From: Fusibacter sp. 3D3
Lineage (GTDB): Bacteria; Bacillota; Clostridia; Peptostreptococcales; Acidaminobacteraceae
NCBI RefSeq assembly: GCF_001748365.1
Contig: NZ_BDHH01000014.1
Coordinates: forward strand, 46,854 to 97,570
Direction of reading: 5' to 3'
DNA: 50,717 nucleotides
Shown here: positions 25,211-33,711 of the stretch, piece by piece
Numbering within the stretch: position 1 is the first letter of the stretch
Layout of the letters: each line of letters starts with the position of its first letter
Notes under the pieces: model-generated
The model's database searches: none
Seen by the model: the letters and a program-made list of their open reading frames with translations, nothing else
What the model was told of the DNA's origin: nothing
Program-made: the position numbers and the translations under genes

Positions 25211-25864
25211 ATGTCGCTTAAACATCAGATGGCAAGAAAAGAAATCATTGATACAGGGTTACTCATTTCGCATTTATCTCTGGTCATTGGTTCGTGGGGG
25301 AACATCAGTGTTCGTATCCCCAATGAAGATTTAGTGGCGATCACACCAAGTGGTGTAGATTATGAAAAGATCAAATCCGAGAATATACCCATCATTGATT
25401 TAGAAGGGAATTTAATTGATGGTGATATGGTGCCTTCAATTGAGTTGCCTCTACATCTAGAAATATATAATAATAGACCAGATGTCCTTGCAATAATCCA
25501 TACACATTCTACATATTGTACGGCTATGGCTATTGCGAGGAAACCGATTCCAGCTTCTAGTGATGATTTGATCCAAATTGTCGGTGGAAATGTCCGCGTT
25601 TCAGAATATAGGTTACCGGGGACTTTAGAACTTGGCATAGAGGCCGTTAAAGCTTTAAAGGATAGAAATGCCGTTATTTTAGCAAATCATGGATTGATCG
25701 CGGTTGCAAAAGATTTAAAGGAAGCCATAAAAATCACGCATGTATGTGAAAAATCCGCGCATACAATGCTTTTATCCCAACTAATTGGAGGCCCAATTGA
25801 GTTGTCGGATGAAGATTGTCATTACTTGCGGGATTTTTATGTGAACCAATATGGACAAAGGTAA
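25211..25864 (+). CDS. Class II aldolase/adducin family protein (fuculose-phosphate aldolase-like)
   Basis: A 217-residue zinc-dependent aldolase-type enzyme. Family motifs are SWGNISVRIP, ITPSGVDYEKI, EXPLHLEIYNNRPDVLAIIHTHSTYCTA (the two zinc histidines in HTH and the catalytic Glu in SIELPLHLEIY) and a third zinc His in ILANHGLIA. It most likely cleaves a sugar-1-phosphate such as L-fuculose- or L-ribulose-phosphate, or dehydrates a related thio-sugar; no neighbours settle which. The ATG at 25211 follows AGGGGGA. It appears to be a single-gene unit. Confidence 0.85.
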   Translation: MSLKHQMARKEIIDTGLLISHLSLVIGSWGNISVRIPNEDLVAITPSGVDYEKIKSENIPIIDLEGNLIDGDMVPSIELPLHLEIYNNRPDVLAIIHTHSTYCTAMAIARKPIPASSDDLIQIVGGNVRVSEYRLPGTLELGIEAVKALKDRNAVILANHGLIAVAKDLKEAIKITHVCEKSAHTMLLSQLIGGPIELSDEDCHYLRDFYVNQYGQR

Positions 25865-26140
25865 AGTCCAGTGTGTGGTTTAAGCGATATCTATTATTAC
25901 AAATCTTTAATGAGTCTTAAAAAAAGTATAGATGTTATTAAACAAAAAATCTGTAATTAGAATAGATAGAGCTCACTGGGGAATAAAATTAAAAGTATAA
26001 GGTTCTGTAATGACATTACAAAAGTATTACAGGTGTGAAAAAAGTATTGCGAGCATATAAAAAATATTATATGATTGCTGTGTGGTCGGGTGATGCCGTC
26101 ACAGTGTAAAATAACAAAAATAAAAAAAGGAGGTTACAAA
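25865..26140 (+). other. Gap with operator-like dyad ahead of a small peptide gene
   Basis: The gap holds a perfect dyad TGTAAT-gac-ATTACA (26006-26020), with a further ATTACAG half-site at 26026-26032, and an A/T-rich stretch at about 26053-26073 that could hold the -10 region. A small hairpin (GTGA-tgccg-TCAC, flanked by CTGTG/CACAG) forms the leader. The dyad looks like a repressor or activator site; I cannot name the regulator. Confidence 0.4.
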
Positions 26141-26263
26141 ATGATTAATGTAGTTTACACAACATCAGTTAGAAGAAGATCAGCATGTAATGGCAGTAAC
26201 AACGCTACCAGTGCGCCTTCATTTCAATTTAATAATTCTGTAGCCTGCGGGAATCGCTTATAA
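26141..26263 (+). CDS. Orphan 40-residue peptide
   Basis: I do not recognise this peptide. It starts MINVVYTTSVRRRSACNGS and ends VACGNRL. It has three adjacent arginines, two cysteines (15 and 36) about 20 apart, and a Ser/Asn/Thr-rich middle. There is no signal peptide or membrane helix. Translation is well supported: AAAAAGGAGG lies 7 bases before the ATG. It is its own unit, with an operator-like dyad upstream and a strong terminator at once downstream. An ABC exporter pair follows. A secreted or modified peptide is possible, but no maturation enzyme is nearby. Confidence 0.6.
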   Translation: MINVVYTTSVRRRSACNGSNNATSAPSFQFNNSVACGNRL

Positions 26264-26296
26264 AGTATTTTAAGAGATTTATCATTTTAGAATGAT

Positions 26297-26328
26297 TAAC
26301 CACAGGCCAAAATGTCTGTGGTTTTTTT
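26297..26328 (+). terminator. Terminator of the small peptide gene
   Basis: An 8-bp perfect stem (AACCACAG / CTGTGGTT) with T7. Confidence 0.85.
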
Positions 26329-26407
26329 ATGTCTATAAACACGTTTACTTTCCCAAAAGAGGTATTCGGTGATTATAAATATACGGGGGAATGAGGATTC
26401 ACCCTTG

Positions 26408-26435
26408 AAAGACCATGCTTGCATGGTCTTTTTCT
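26408..26435 (+). terminator. Second terminator or leader hairpin before the ABC genes
   Basis: An 11-bp stem (AAAGACCATGC / GCATGGTCTTT) with a minimal loop, followed by T's. It lies 75 bp ahead of the ABC start, so it may be an attenuator of the ABC operon. Confidence 0.7.
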
Positions 26436-26509
26436 CTGTCACATAAGGAAATTATCGGACTTTATAGGAAATTATTGATTTTAAAAAACAACGTTAGGGG
26501 GTCGAGAAA

Positions 26510-28252
26510 ATGAAAAATATATTCAAGTATTTGAAAGGCTACAGGGGCGTCTTCTCAATTGCAGTGCTTTCAATCGTCATAGCAACCATCATGCAATTGG
26601 CGACACCTATTTTAATAAAATATGCAATTGATTCAATTGTAGGGGATGAACCCGCAGGCAATTTGCAATTTTTAATGGATTTGTATGGTAAGGATTTAAT
26701 GAGTGTGGTGTGGTTAGTGGTAGGCATTGGCTTAATCAGAGGGGTATTTTTATTCCTCAAAGGGTACTTATCAAGTTATGCCGCAGAACGCATCGCTGAA
26801 AATATGAAAAATAATCTCTACAAGCAAATACAGTATATGACGTATGAATATCACACTAAAAAAGAAACTGGAGATATGATTCAAAGATGCACGTCAGACG
26901 TGGAAACCATAAGAAAATTCTTAGGCGTTCAAATCGTGGATCTTGCTAGAATTATCTTCATGATCCTATTATCCGTTGTGATTATGATGAATCTAAACTT
27001 TAAATTAACGATCTACGCCATTGCATTGATTCCTATTTTATTTGCATTCTCATATCTCTTTTTTACAAAAGTTCAGAAGAATTTTAAAAAATCAGATGAA
27101 GCGGAGGGTGCGCTTACAACGGTTCTTCAAGAAAACTTATCGGGCGTCAGAGTTGTACGCGCTTTTGGCAGAGAAAAATATGAAATTGATAAATTTGAAA
27201 AAGTGAATACGGCTTATCGCAAGGTGACTTATCGCTTGTTAGAAGTTCTTGCTGTATTCTGGTCATCGTCAGATTTATTGACGCTTACTCAAAGTGGCAT
27301 CGTATTAGTGGTCGGTTCTACTATGGTTATTTCAGGCGAAATTAGTATTGGTACCTTGGTGGCTTTTATCACCTATGAGTCCATGTTGCTGTGGCCTGTG
27401 AAGCAATCGGGAAGAATATTGAGCGAACTTGGAAAAACAACGGTTTCAATAACGCGTGTTGAAGAAATTCTAAATGAGAAAATTGAGGCAGATCAGCCGC
27501 ACGAAGTTGAATCTGAAGTGTTGGGGCATATTAAATTTGATGCTGTTACCTTCACTTATCCAGATGGGAAGATCGCCCTTAAAAATATTTCATTTGATTT
27601 ACCGAAAGGTAAAACGCTGGGTATTTTAGGGTCAACAGGCTCGGGCAAATCAACCTTAGTACATCTCATACAACGGTTATATGAATATGAAGGCAGTATA
27701 CAAATAGATGGGGTTGAGCTTAACACCATAAAAAAACAATGGATTCGCCGAAAAATAGGTCTTATTTTACAAGAACCCTATCTCTATGCGAAAACCATAA
27801 AAGAAAATATTGGCATTACGAGAAAAAACTTTGAAGATCAAGAGATATATATGGCAGCTCAAACAGCTTCCATTCATGAAAATATCATTACCTTTAAAGA
27901 AGGCTATGAAACTGTTATTGGTGAGAAAGGGGTTTCTTTATCAGGTGGTCAAAAACAAAGGGTGGCTATTTCAAGAACCATAATTGATCCAGATAAACGC
28001 ATACTCATTTTCGATGATTCGTTGAGTGCAGTGGATACGGAAACCGATATGCGCATTAGACGCGCGCTTAACGAACGAAACAAAGCGGTGACGACGATAA
28101 TTATCAGTCACAGGATTACAACCTTATCAGAAGCAGATATCATCATTGTCTTAGACGATGGGAAAATCATTCAAAAAGGGGCTCATCATCAACTTGTTGA
28201 AGAAGAGGGGCCATATAAGAGAATTTGGGATTTGCAAAAAATGGTAAGCTAA
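26510..28252 (+). CDS. Heterodimeric ABC exporter, degenerate-site half
   Basis: A 580-residue half-transporter: six membrane helices (about 12-310) fused to an ATPase domain (about 335-580). Walker A is GSTGSGKST and the signature is canonical LSGGQKQR, but Walker B reads ILIFDDS, so the catalytic glutamate is replaced by Asp. This is the usual mark of the non-catalytic half of heterodimeric exporters such as TM287/288, BmrCD and LmrCD. The H-loop is IISHR. The ATG follows GGGGGTCGAG. The next gene, 17 bp on, supplies the other half. Cargo may be drugs, lipids or peptide. Confidence 0.92.
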   Translation: MKNIFKYLKGYRGVFSIAVLSIVIATIMQLATPILIKYAIDSIVGDEPAGNLQFLMDLYGKDLMSVVWLVVGIGLIRGVFLFLKGYLSSYAAERIAENMKNNLYKQIQYMTYEYHTKKETGDMIQRCTSDVETIRKFLGVQIVDLARIIFMILLSVVIMMNLNFKLTIYAIALIPILFAFSYLFFTKVQKNFKKSDEAEGALTTVLQENLSGVRVVRAFGREKYEIDKFEKVNTAYRKVTYRLLEVLAVFWSSSDLLTLTQSGIVLVVGSTMVISGEISIGTLVAFITYESMLLWPVKQSGRILSELGKTTVSITRVEEILNEKIEADQPHEVESEVLGHIKFDAVTFTYPDGKIALKNISFDLPKGKTLGILGSTGSGKSTLVHLIQRLYEYEGSIQIDGVELNTIKKQWIRRKIGLILQEPYLYAKTIKENIGITRKNFEDQEIYMAAQTASIHENIITFKEGYETVIGEKGVSLSGGQKQRVAISRTIIDPDKRILIFDDSLSAVDTETDMRIRRALNERNKAVTTIIISHRITTLSEADIIIVLDDGKIIQKGAHHQLVEEEGPYKRIWDLQKMVS

Positions 28253-28269
28253 TCAAAGGGGGCATCCTA

Positions 28270-30147
28270 ATGGAGCACAATAAAGAAATGAAATTGAAAT
28301 ATGATAAAACAATATGGAAAGCGCTAATACACTATTTTTCAGAATTTAAAAAAGACATCTTAATTCTTTGTGTCTTTATGATATCACTTGCTTGTGTGGA
28401 CATATCATTTCCACTTTTAACACAATATGCGATTGATCATTACGTGATCCCAGGGAATGCTCAGGGCCTTGGTAAAGTGGGGCTGTTGTATCTAGGTTTG
28501 GCAATTGTTTTATCCGTAATTGTATTTACGTTTATCAGACACGCGGGTAAAATCGAGATGAATTTGGTTTACAAAATGAGAAAGGACTGCTTTGAAAAAT
28601 TGCAGAAACTGTCTTTTAGCTACTATGATAGAAACGCGATTGGCTGGATGATTGCGAGGACGACTTCAGATGCAAGTAAAATTGCAGAAACCATCGCATG
28701 GGGCCTCGTGGACATGATTTGGGGCCTCGCTATGATGACGGGCATATCCGTCGTCATGCTCATCGTCAATGTAAAGTTGGCACTTGTTACTTTGGTAACC
28801 GTACCTCTATTGGCATTCATCAGTGTCTTATTTGAAAAAAAGATGCTTGTGGCATATAGAAATGTAAGAAAGATAAACTCTAAAATTACAGGACTTTTCA
28901 ACGATGGGATAGTCGGTGCCAAAACGACCAAAACGCTTGTCAGAGAAGAACTCAATAGGGAGGAATTTGGAGCTGTAACAAATGAGATGAAGCGCACGTC
29001 CATCAGGGCAGCGACCTTCTCCGCGGGTTATTTACCTGTGGCGCTTTTTATCTCGGCAATCGGTATGGTGTTAACGCTATACTTTGGCAGTATATTCGTG
29101 ATGAATTCTGTAATCACTTATGGGACATTGGTTCTCTTTATCACGTATGCACGTCAATTCTTTGATCCAGTACTTGAACTGGCTAGAATTTATACGGAGA
29201 TGATCAGTGCACAAGCTGCGGCAGAACGCGTGATGAGCTTAATCCATGAAGAAGAGGACATCCTTGAATCAGAGGTAGTGCGTGCTAAGTATGGCGATCA
29301 TTATCATCAAAAAACAGAAAACTGGGAACCCTTAAAAGGCAATGTTGAGTTTAAAAATGTGGATTTTTTTTACAAAGAAGATGAGTACATTCTCAAAGAT
29401 TTTAACTTGAAGGTCAATCAGGGCGAAACTGTGGCGTTGGTTGGAGAAACAGGGTCCGGAAAAAGTACAATCGTTAATTTAGCCTGTCGGTTTTACGAGC
29501 CAACAGGGGGTCAAATTTTAATAGATGGCGTTGACTATAAGTCAAGATCTCAAAACTGGCTGCATTCGAATATTGGATATGTACTACAGACGCCGCACTT
29601 GTTTAGCGGGACGGTAAAAGAGAATATTCGCTATGGAAAATTAGATGCCACAGATAAAGAAATCGAAAATGCGGCGAAAATTGTAAATGCGCATGATTTC
29701 ATAAGCAAACTTGAAAAAGGTTATGAATCAGAAGTCGGCGAAGGTGGCGCGTTGCTCTCCACAGGGGAGAAACAGCTTATATCTTTTGCAAGAGCCATTT
29801 TAGCAGCACCAAGATTATTCTTTCTGGATGAAGCCACCTCCTCTATTGATACAGAGACAGAAGTCAAAATTCAGTATGCGATTGACCGTGTACTGGAAAA
29901 TAGAACGAGTTTTATCGTTGCCCATAGATTATCAACCATTAGAAATGCGGATCGCATTTTGGTACTGGATAAGGGTGTCGTTATAGAACAAGGCAGTCAT
30001 CAAGAACTGATGAAACAAAAGGGACATTACTATAACCTCTATACAAATCAGTTTCTTGAAGAAGGCGAAATGGAAATTTTAAATGAAAAGACCTCAAAAG
30101 AGGTGCGTCAAAATAATGATAAAAAGAATACGCTTAGAAGTGCTTAA
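28270..30147 (+). CDS. Heterodimeric ABC exporter, catalytic half
   Basis: A 625-residue half-transporter with six membrane helices and a C-terminal ATPase domain. Walker A is GETGSGKST, Walker B is LFFLDEATSS with the catalytic Glu intact, the signature is unusual (LSTGEKQL in place of LSGGQ) and the H-loop is VAHRLS. This mirror-image pattern against the preceding gene (canonical signature, no Glu) fits one catalytic and one degenerate ATP site in the heterodimer. The ATG at 28270 follows AAAGGGGGC; earlier in-frame starts lie inside the previous gene. Confidence 0.92.
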   Translation: MEHNKEMKLKYDKTIWKALIHYFSEFKKDILILCVFMISLACVDISFPLLTQYAIDHYVIPGNAQGLGKVGLLYLGLAIVLSVIVFTFIRHAGKIEMNLVYKMRKDCFEKLQKLSFSYYDRNAIGWMIARTTSDASKIAETIAWGLVDMIWGLAMMTGISVVMLIVNVKLALVTLVTVPLLAFISVLFEKKMLVAYRNVRKINSKITGLFNDGIVGAKTTKTLVREELNREEFGAVTNEMKRTSIRAATFSAGYLPVALFISAIGMVLTLYFGSIFVMNSVITYGTLVLFITYARQFFDPVLELARIYTEMISAQAAAERVMSLIHEEEDILESEVVRAKYGDHYHQKTENWEPLKGNVEFKNVDFFYKEDEYILKDFNLKVNQGETVALVGETGSGKSTIVNLACRFYEPTGGQILIDGVDYKSRSQNWLHSNIGYVLQTPHLFSGTVKENIRYGKLDATDKEIENAAKIVNAHDFISKLEKGYESEVGEGGALLSTGEKQLISFARAILAAPRLFFLDEATSSIDTETEVKIQYAIDRVLENRTSFIVAHRLSTIRNADRILVLDKGVVIEQGSHQELMKQKGHYYNLYTNQFLEEGEMEILNEKTSKEVRQNNDKKNTLRSA

Positions 30148-30196
30148 TCTTGAATATTATCGGGAGAAAGCCTCTAAGAAGAAAGGAAGTGTTTGT

Positions 30197-30310
30197 ATGT
30201 TACAAATATTTTATTTAGCAAATGATTATGTATTGCCTAAAGTTGAAAATTCAAAACAGAGTCTTGAATGGAAATTATACCTTAAAAGTGAATTTCGAAA
30301 TAGTAAATAG
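30197..30310 (+). CDS. Small hypothetical peptide (37 residues)
   Basis: I do not recognise it. It begins MLQIFYLANDYVLPKVENS and is rich in Lys, Glu and Tyr, with no signal peptide. The ATG at 30197 follows GAAAGGAAGTG. It lies 49 bp after the ABC exporter, so it could be read from the same transcript. The reading frame is also open further upstream into the end of the ABC gene, but without a ribosome binding site. Coding is plausible, not certain. Confidence 0.4.
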   Translation: MLQIFYLANDYVLPKVENSKQSLEWKLYLKSEFRNSK

Positions 30311-30359
30311 AATAGACATTCCTGCGCATTGCGGGACAAAAACAAACGATTTATAATCA

Positions 30360-30403
30360 TCCAAAGGAGATCTTGCATTAAAATGTTCAGATCTCCTTTG
30401 GGT
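30360..30403 (+). terminator. Hairpin closing the ABC operon
   Basis: A long near-perfect stem (CCAAAGGAGATCT / AGATCTCCTTTGG). It lacks a clear T-tract on the + strand, so its action as a terminator is uncertain. Confidence 0.45.
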
Positions 30404-30458
30404 TAGATCGTTATTTAAATGTATGTAAAAAAATACATAGTTTAATTGACAATTACAC

Positions 30459-30487
30459 TTGAAAGGACAATCAAATTGTGTTAACAT
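30459..30487 (+). promoter_or_regulatory. Promoter of the aspartokinase leader
   Basis: TTGAAA (30459-30464) and TAACAT (30482-30487) are 17 bp apart, ahead of the first SAM-I aptamer. A perfect TTGACA at 30446 lacks a good -10 partner. Confidence 0.45.
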
Positions 30488-30533
30488 TGCAATTAAGTCA
30501 AAAACAATTATGTTTTGAACTCACAATTAAATA

Positions 30534-30688
30534 CCTTATCCAGAGTGGCTGAGAGAACAGGCTCAATGACGCCCAGCAACCTGCATCCCATTCGATGCGT
30601 GGTGCCAATTCCTGCATTTCTTTACGAAGTGAGAGATAAGAAGAGACTTATGATCTTTATCGCCTTCCATTTGAATGCGATTTTTTTT
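30534..30688 (+). promoter_or_regulatory. SAM-I (S-box) riboswitch of aspartokinase
   Basis: The aptamer spans about 30534-30640. The P1 stem is CTTATC / GATAAG, followed by AGAGTGGCTGAGAGA, GGCTCAATGACGCC, CAGCAACC and a GTGGTGCCAATTCCTGC block, all in S-box order. A modest hairpin plus T8 (about 30657-30688) is the expected terminator. SAM binding should reduce aspartokinase expression, which makes this isozyme part of methionine control. Confidence 0.93.
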
Positions 30689-30763
30689 GTATAAAATTAA
30701 GAGTGCAATAAGCATTCAAGCCCTTGTATTGTGTAAATTAGAATTTGAGAAAGGAGGTTTTTC

Positions 30764-31972
30764 ATGAATATTATTGTTCAAAAATATGGTGGGACTTCTA
30801 TGGCAGATGCCAAATGTGTAAAAAATGTTGCAAATAAGGTGGTCGAAACAAAAAAGAAAGGTAACAAGGTCGTCGTGGTTGTTTCAGCACCCGCTGGCAT
30901 GACCGATGATCTTGTGAAAAGAGCTAAAGAAGTGACTGAAAAACCTTCAGGTAGAGAACTGGATATGATCCTTGCTACGGGTGAGCAAATTTCCATCTCA
31001 TTGTTGGCAATGGCGATTAAAGATTTGGGTGAAGAAGCCATTTCATTTACGAGTACGCAAGTGGGGATCATCACAGATGACAATCATAATAAAGCAAAAA
31101 TCGAGACGATTGAAACGCATAAAATTATGGAAGCGCTCGATCGAGATAAAGTCGTTATTATCGCAGGATTTCAAGGTGTAACAAGAGATTTTGAGATCAC
31201 AACTTTGGGAAGAGGTGGCTCAGATACATCTGCAGTGGCAGTAGGCGTTGCACTCCATGCCTCTGAGATTGAGATTTATACAGATGTAGATGGCGTCTAC
31301 ACTGCAGACCCGAGAATCGTACCCAATGCCCATAAGATTGCGAAAATATCGTTTGAAGAAATGCTAGAAATGGCAGGCTCTGGCGCTAAGGTGTTGCATC
31401 TTAGAAGTGTTGAACTCGCTGCTAAAAATCACTTGCCAATCCATTTGAGATCATCATTTACAGATACAATTGGAACTTATGTAACAGAGGAGGATGAAGA
31501 CATGGAAGATGTACTGGTTAGAGGCGTAGCCCACACCACTAATAATGCTAAAATAACGTTGGCAAATGTGCCTCATACATCTCAGAATATTGCCTATATT
31601 TTTGAAGAAATTGCAAATCATAATATCAATGTCGATGTCATCACGCAAAACTATGTGGATAAAGACAATTTGACAATTTCATATACCGTGGCGGAGGAGG
31701 ATTTTGATTCGGCATTAGAACTTGCAAATCAAATTGGAGCAGAAGTTAAGGCGCAGTCCGTTTTTGGGTCTAAAGATATCGCGAAGGTTTGTATCATCGG
31801 TGTTGGGATGAAGTCGGCAGCGGGTGTTGCTTCTAAAGTTTTTAGATGCCTTGCAGATGAAAATGTAGAAATTGATATGGTATCCACATCGGACATCAAT
31901 ATCTCTTGTATTATCAGAGAAAGTGACTATCAAAAGGCTGTAATTGCAATTCATAATGCCTTTGAACTTTAG
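30764..31972 (+). CDS. lysC: Aspartate kinase
   Basis: Phosphorylates aspartate, the first step towards aspartate semialdehyde, Lys, Thr and Met. It has 402 residues. The kinase domain carries VQKYGGTSMAD near 4-14, GFQGVTRDFEITTLGRGGSDTSA and IYTDVDGVYTADPRIV. Two C-terminal ACT domains (about 265-402) give allosteric control. The ATG follows AAAGGAGG. The SAM-I leader and the adjacent homocysteine/methionine operon suggest that this isozyme is dedicated to methionine; no asd gene is in the window. Confidence 0.96.
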   Translation: MNIIVQKYGGTSMADAKCVKNVANKVVETKKKGNKVVVVVSAPAGMTDDLVKRAKEVTEKPSGRELDMILATGEQISISLLAMAIKDLGEEAISFTSTQVGIITDDNHNKAKIETIETHKIMEALDRDKVVIIAGFQGVTRDFEITTLGRGGSDTSAVAVGVALHASEIEIYTDVDGVYTADPRIVPNAHKIAKISFEEMLEMAGSGAKVLHLRSVELAAKNHLPIHLRSSFTDTIGTYVTEEDEDMEDVLVRGVAHTTNNAKITLANVPHTSQNIAYIFEEIANHNINVDVITQNYVDKDNLTISYTVAEEDFDSALELANQIGAEVKAQSVFGSKDIAKVCIIGVGMKSAAGVASKVFRCLADENVEIDMVSTSDINISCIIRESDYQKAVIAIHNAFEL

Positions 31973-32000
31973 AGTGATATATTTAATTTAGATAAAGTTG

Positions 32001-32029
32001 TTGTAACAGCGAATTAAATGTGCTAAAAT
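32001..32029 (+). promoter_or_regulatory. Promoter of the homocysteine/methionine operon
   Basis: TTGTAA (32001-32006) and TGCTAAAAT (TAAAAT at 32024-32029) with a 17-bp spacer and a TGC extension. Confidence 0.6.
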
Positions 32030-32100
32030 CATAAAAACTAAATACAGAAGGCAGAAATATCATAAATGTATGCCTTATATAAAACTGAATATCCTTGAAT

Positions 32101-32258
32101 TTATCAAGAGTGGCTGAGAGACTGGCTCAATGACGCCCGGCAACCTACATCCCATTTGATGTGTGGTGCTAATTCCTGCATTTCGGAAGAAATGAAAGAT
32201 AAAAGCAGTACTTGTCGTACCTAAATGTCGTTCATTTCTAATGAATGACATTTTTTTT
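32101..32258 (+). promoter_or_regulatory. SAM-I (S-box) riboswitch of the homocysteine/methionine operon
   Basis: The aptamer at 32101-32202 is nearly identical in its core to the first one (TTATC / GATAA P1, AGAGTGGCTGAGAGACTGG, TGACGCCCGGCAACC, GTGGTGCTAATTCCTGC). A clear intrinsic terminator follows (AATGTCgTTCATT / AATGAaTGACATT plus T8, 32224-32258). High SAM should terminate transcription before the COG1900 gene. Confidence 0.95.
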
Positions 32259-32302
32259 CAAATAAACTTAGGCCGAAAGACAAGCAAAGGATGGATCAAA
32301 TT

Positions 32303-33454
32303 ATGGCAAAAACATATGAGGAAATTAACGCGAAAATTAAAAATGGCGAGGCCGTTGTGGTGACCGCTGAAGAAGTAATTGATATTATACGCGAGAAAGG
32401 AACCAAAGCGGCTTCGGAGTATGTAGATGTGGTTACCACTGCAACTTTTGGGCCGATGTGTTCAAGTGGTGCCTTTTTAAACTTTGGGCATGCTTCACCC
32501 CCAATAAGAATGCAGAAAACTTTTTTAAATCAAGTAGAAGCCTATTCTGGAATTGCTGCAGTGGATACGTATATTGGCGCTACGGAGTGGTCTAAAGACA
32601 GAGGCTATGAATATGGTGGAGCACATGTGATTTGCGATTTAATAGCAGGGAAGAGCATCACTTTAGAAGCCACTGCAAACGCTTCTGATTGTTACCCGAG
32701 AAAAGAGATTAAAACCGAGATCACGTTGGATGACTTAAATGAGGCCTATCTGTTTAATCCAAGAAATGCTTATCAAAATTATAATGCGGCAACAAATTCA
32801 GCAGATAAAGCTGTAAAAACCTATATGGGCATTCTGAAGCCAGAGCATGGCAATGTCACTTACTGTACTTCAGGAGAACTCAGTCCACTTTTAAATGATC
32901 CTACCTATAGAACGATTGGTATTGGAACCAGAATCTTTTTAGCAGGTGCACAGGGTTATGTTTCATGGAGAGGGACACAGTTTAATGCCAGCGCTGAGCG
33001 CGATGAAAACGGCGTCCCGAAAAAACCCGCGGGGACTCTTGCTGTGATTGGAGATTTGAAGGACATGGATACAAGATTCATCAGTCCTGGCGTTTTTGAA
33101 GGTTATGGTGTTTCTCTATTCCTCGGGATAGGCATTCCCATACCAATTCTAGATGAAGATATGATGAAGGCTGTAGGGATTACCAATAAGGAGATTACAA
33201 CAAATGTTGTGGACTATGGACGGGAAGATGGAAACAGGACAGTTGTTAGAAGCGTAAACTACGAAGAGCTCAGAAGTGGCGCAATCGAAATTAAGGGTAA
33301 GAAGGTTAAAACGGCACCGATAACTTCTTTAAAAAAATCCAGAGAAATTGCAGCGCTGTTAAAATTACAAATTCAACAGGGTGAGTTCTATCTTCAAAAA
33401 CCTGTTGAAATGTTCCCGGTTGTAGGATCGGTTAAAGGGTTAAAAACGAAGTAG
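32303..33454 (+). CDS. COG1900 (DUF39) homocysteine biosynthesis protein
   Basis: Member of the family shown in methanogens (MA1821-type) to be needed for making homocysteine from aspartate semialdehyde and sulfide without homoserine esters. It has 383 residues. Cysteines in FGPMCSSGAF (Cys53) and NASDCYPRKE (Cys130) lie in conserved blocks; from memory they match the family's two functional cysteines. The ATG at 32303 is better placed for AAAGGATGG than the ATG at 32291. A 2[4Fe-4S] ferredoxin and UPF0280, the two known partners, follow directly. The SAM-I leader supports a methionine role. Confidence 0.88.
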   Translation: MAKTYEEINAKIKNGEAVVVTAEEVIDIIREKGTKAASEYVDVVTTATFGPMCSSGAFLNFGHASPPIRMQKTFLNQVEAYSGIAAVDTYIGATEWSKDRGYEYGGAHVICDLIAGKSITLEATANASDCYPRKEIKTEITLDDLNEAYLFNPRNAYQNYNAATNSADKAVKTYMGILKPEHGNVTYCTSGELSPLLNDPTYRTIGIGTRIFLAGAQGYVSWRGTQFNASAERDENGVPKKPAGTLAVIGDLKDMDTRFISPGVFEGYGVSLFLGIGIPIPILDEDMMKAVGITNKEITTNVVDYGREDGNRTVVRSVNYEELRSGAIEIKGKKVKTAPITSLKKSREIAALLKLQIQQGEFYLQKPVEMFPVVGSVKGLKTK

Positions 33455-33493
33455 TGATAGAAAAGCACTGATTAGAAAATATGGGAGGTCTTT

Positions 33494-33664
33494 ATGTGTA
33501 TTCATTTAATAGAAGAAAAATGTATCAGCTGTGGTGTCTGTACGGGGCTTTGTGAGCACGATGCACTGACTCTAACCGGGGCGTGGACTTTGAATTTATC
33601 GGAAGCATTATGTGTTAACTGCAAGGCTTGCGTTTCGGGTTGTCCGGCGAGAGCGCTCCGTTAA
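33494..33664 (+). CDS. Short 2[4Fe-4S] ferredoxin
   Basis: A 56-residue protein with two cluster motifs: CISCGVCTGLCE (residues 10-21, with Glu where Pro is usual) and CVNCKACVSGCP. It is preceded by GGGAGG and starts ATGTGTATTC. It lacks the NIL domain of the methanogen partner but sits in the same position between the COG1900 and UPF0280 genes. It probably delivers electrons or sulfur for the reductive step of homocysteine formation. It is below the size that many gene finders report. Confidence 0.85.
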   Translation: MCIHLIEEKCISCGVCTGLCEHDALTLTGAWTLNLSEALCVNCKACVSGCPARALR

Positions 33665-33711
33665 ATTTACTGAAATCAAAACAATCAAAACAATAGAAAA
33701 AGAGGCTTGAA

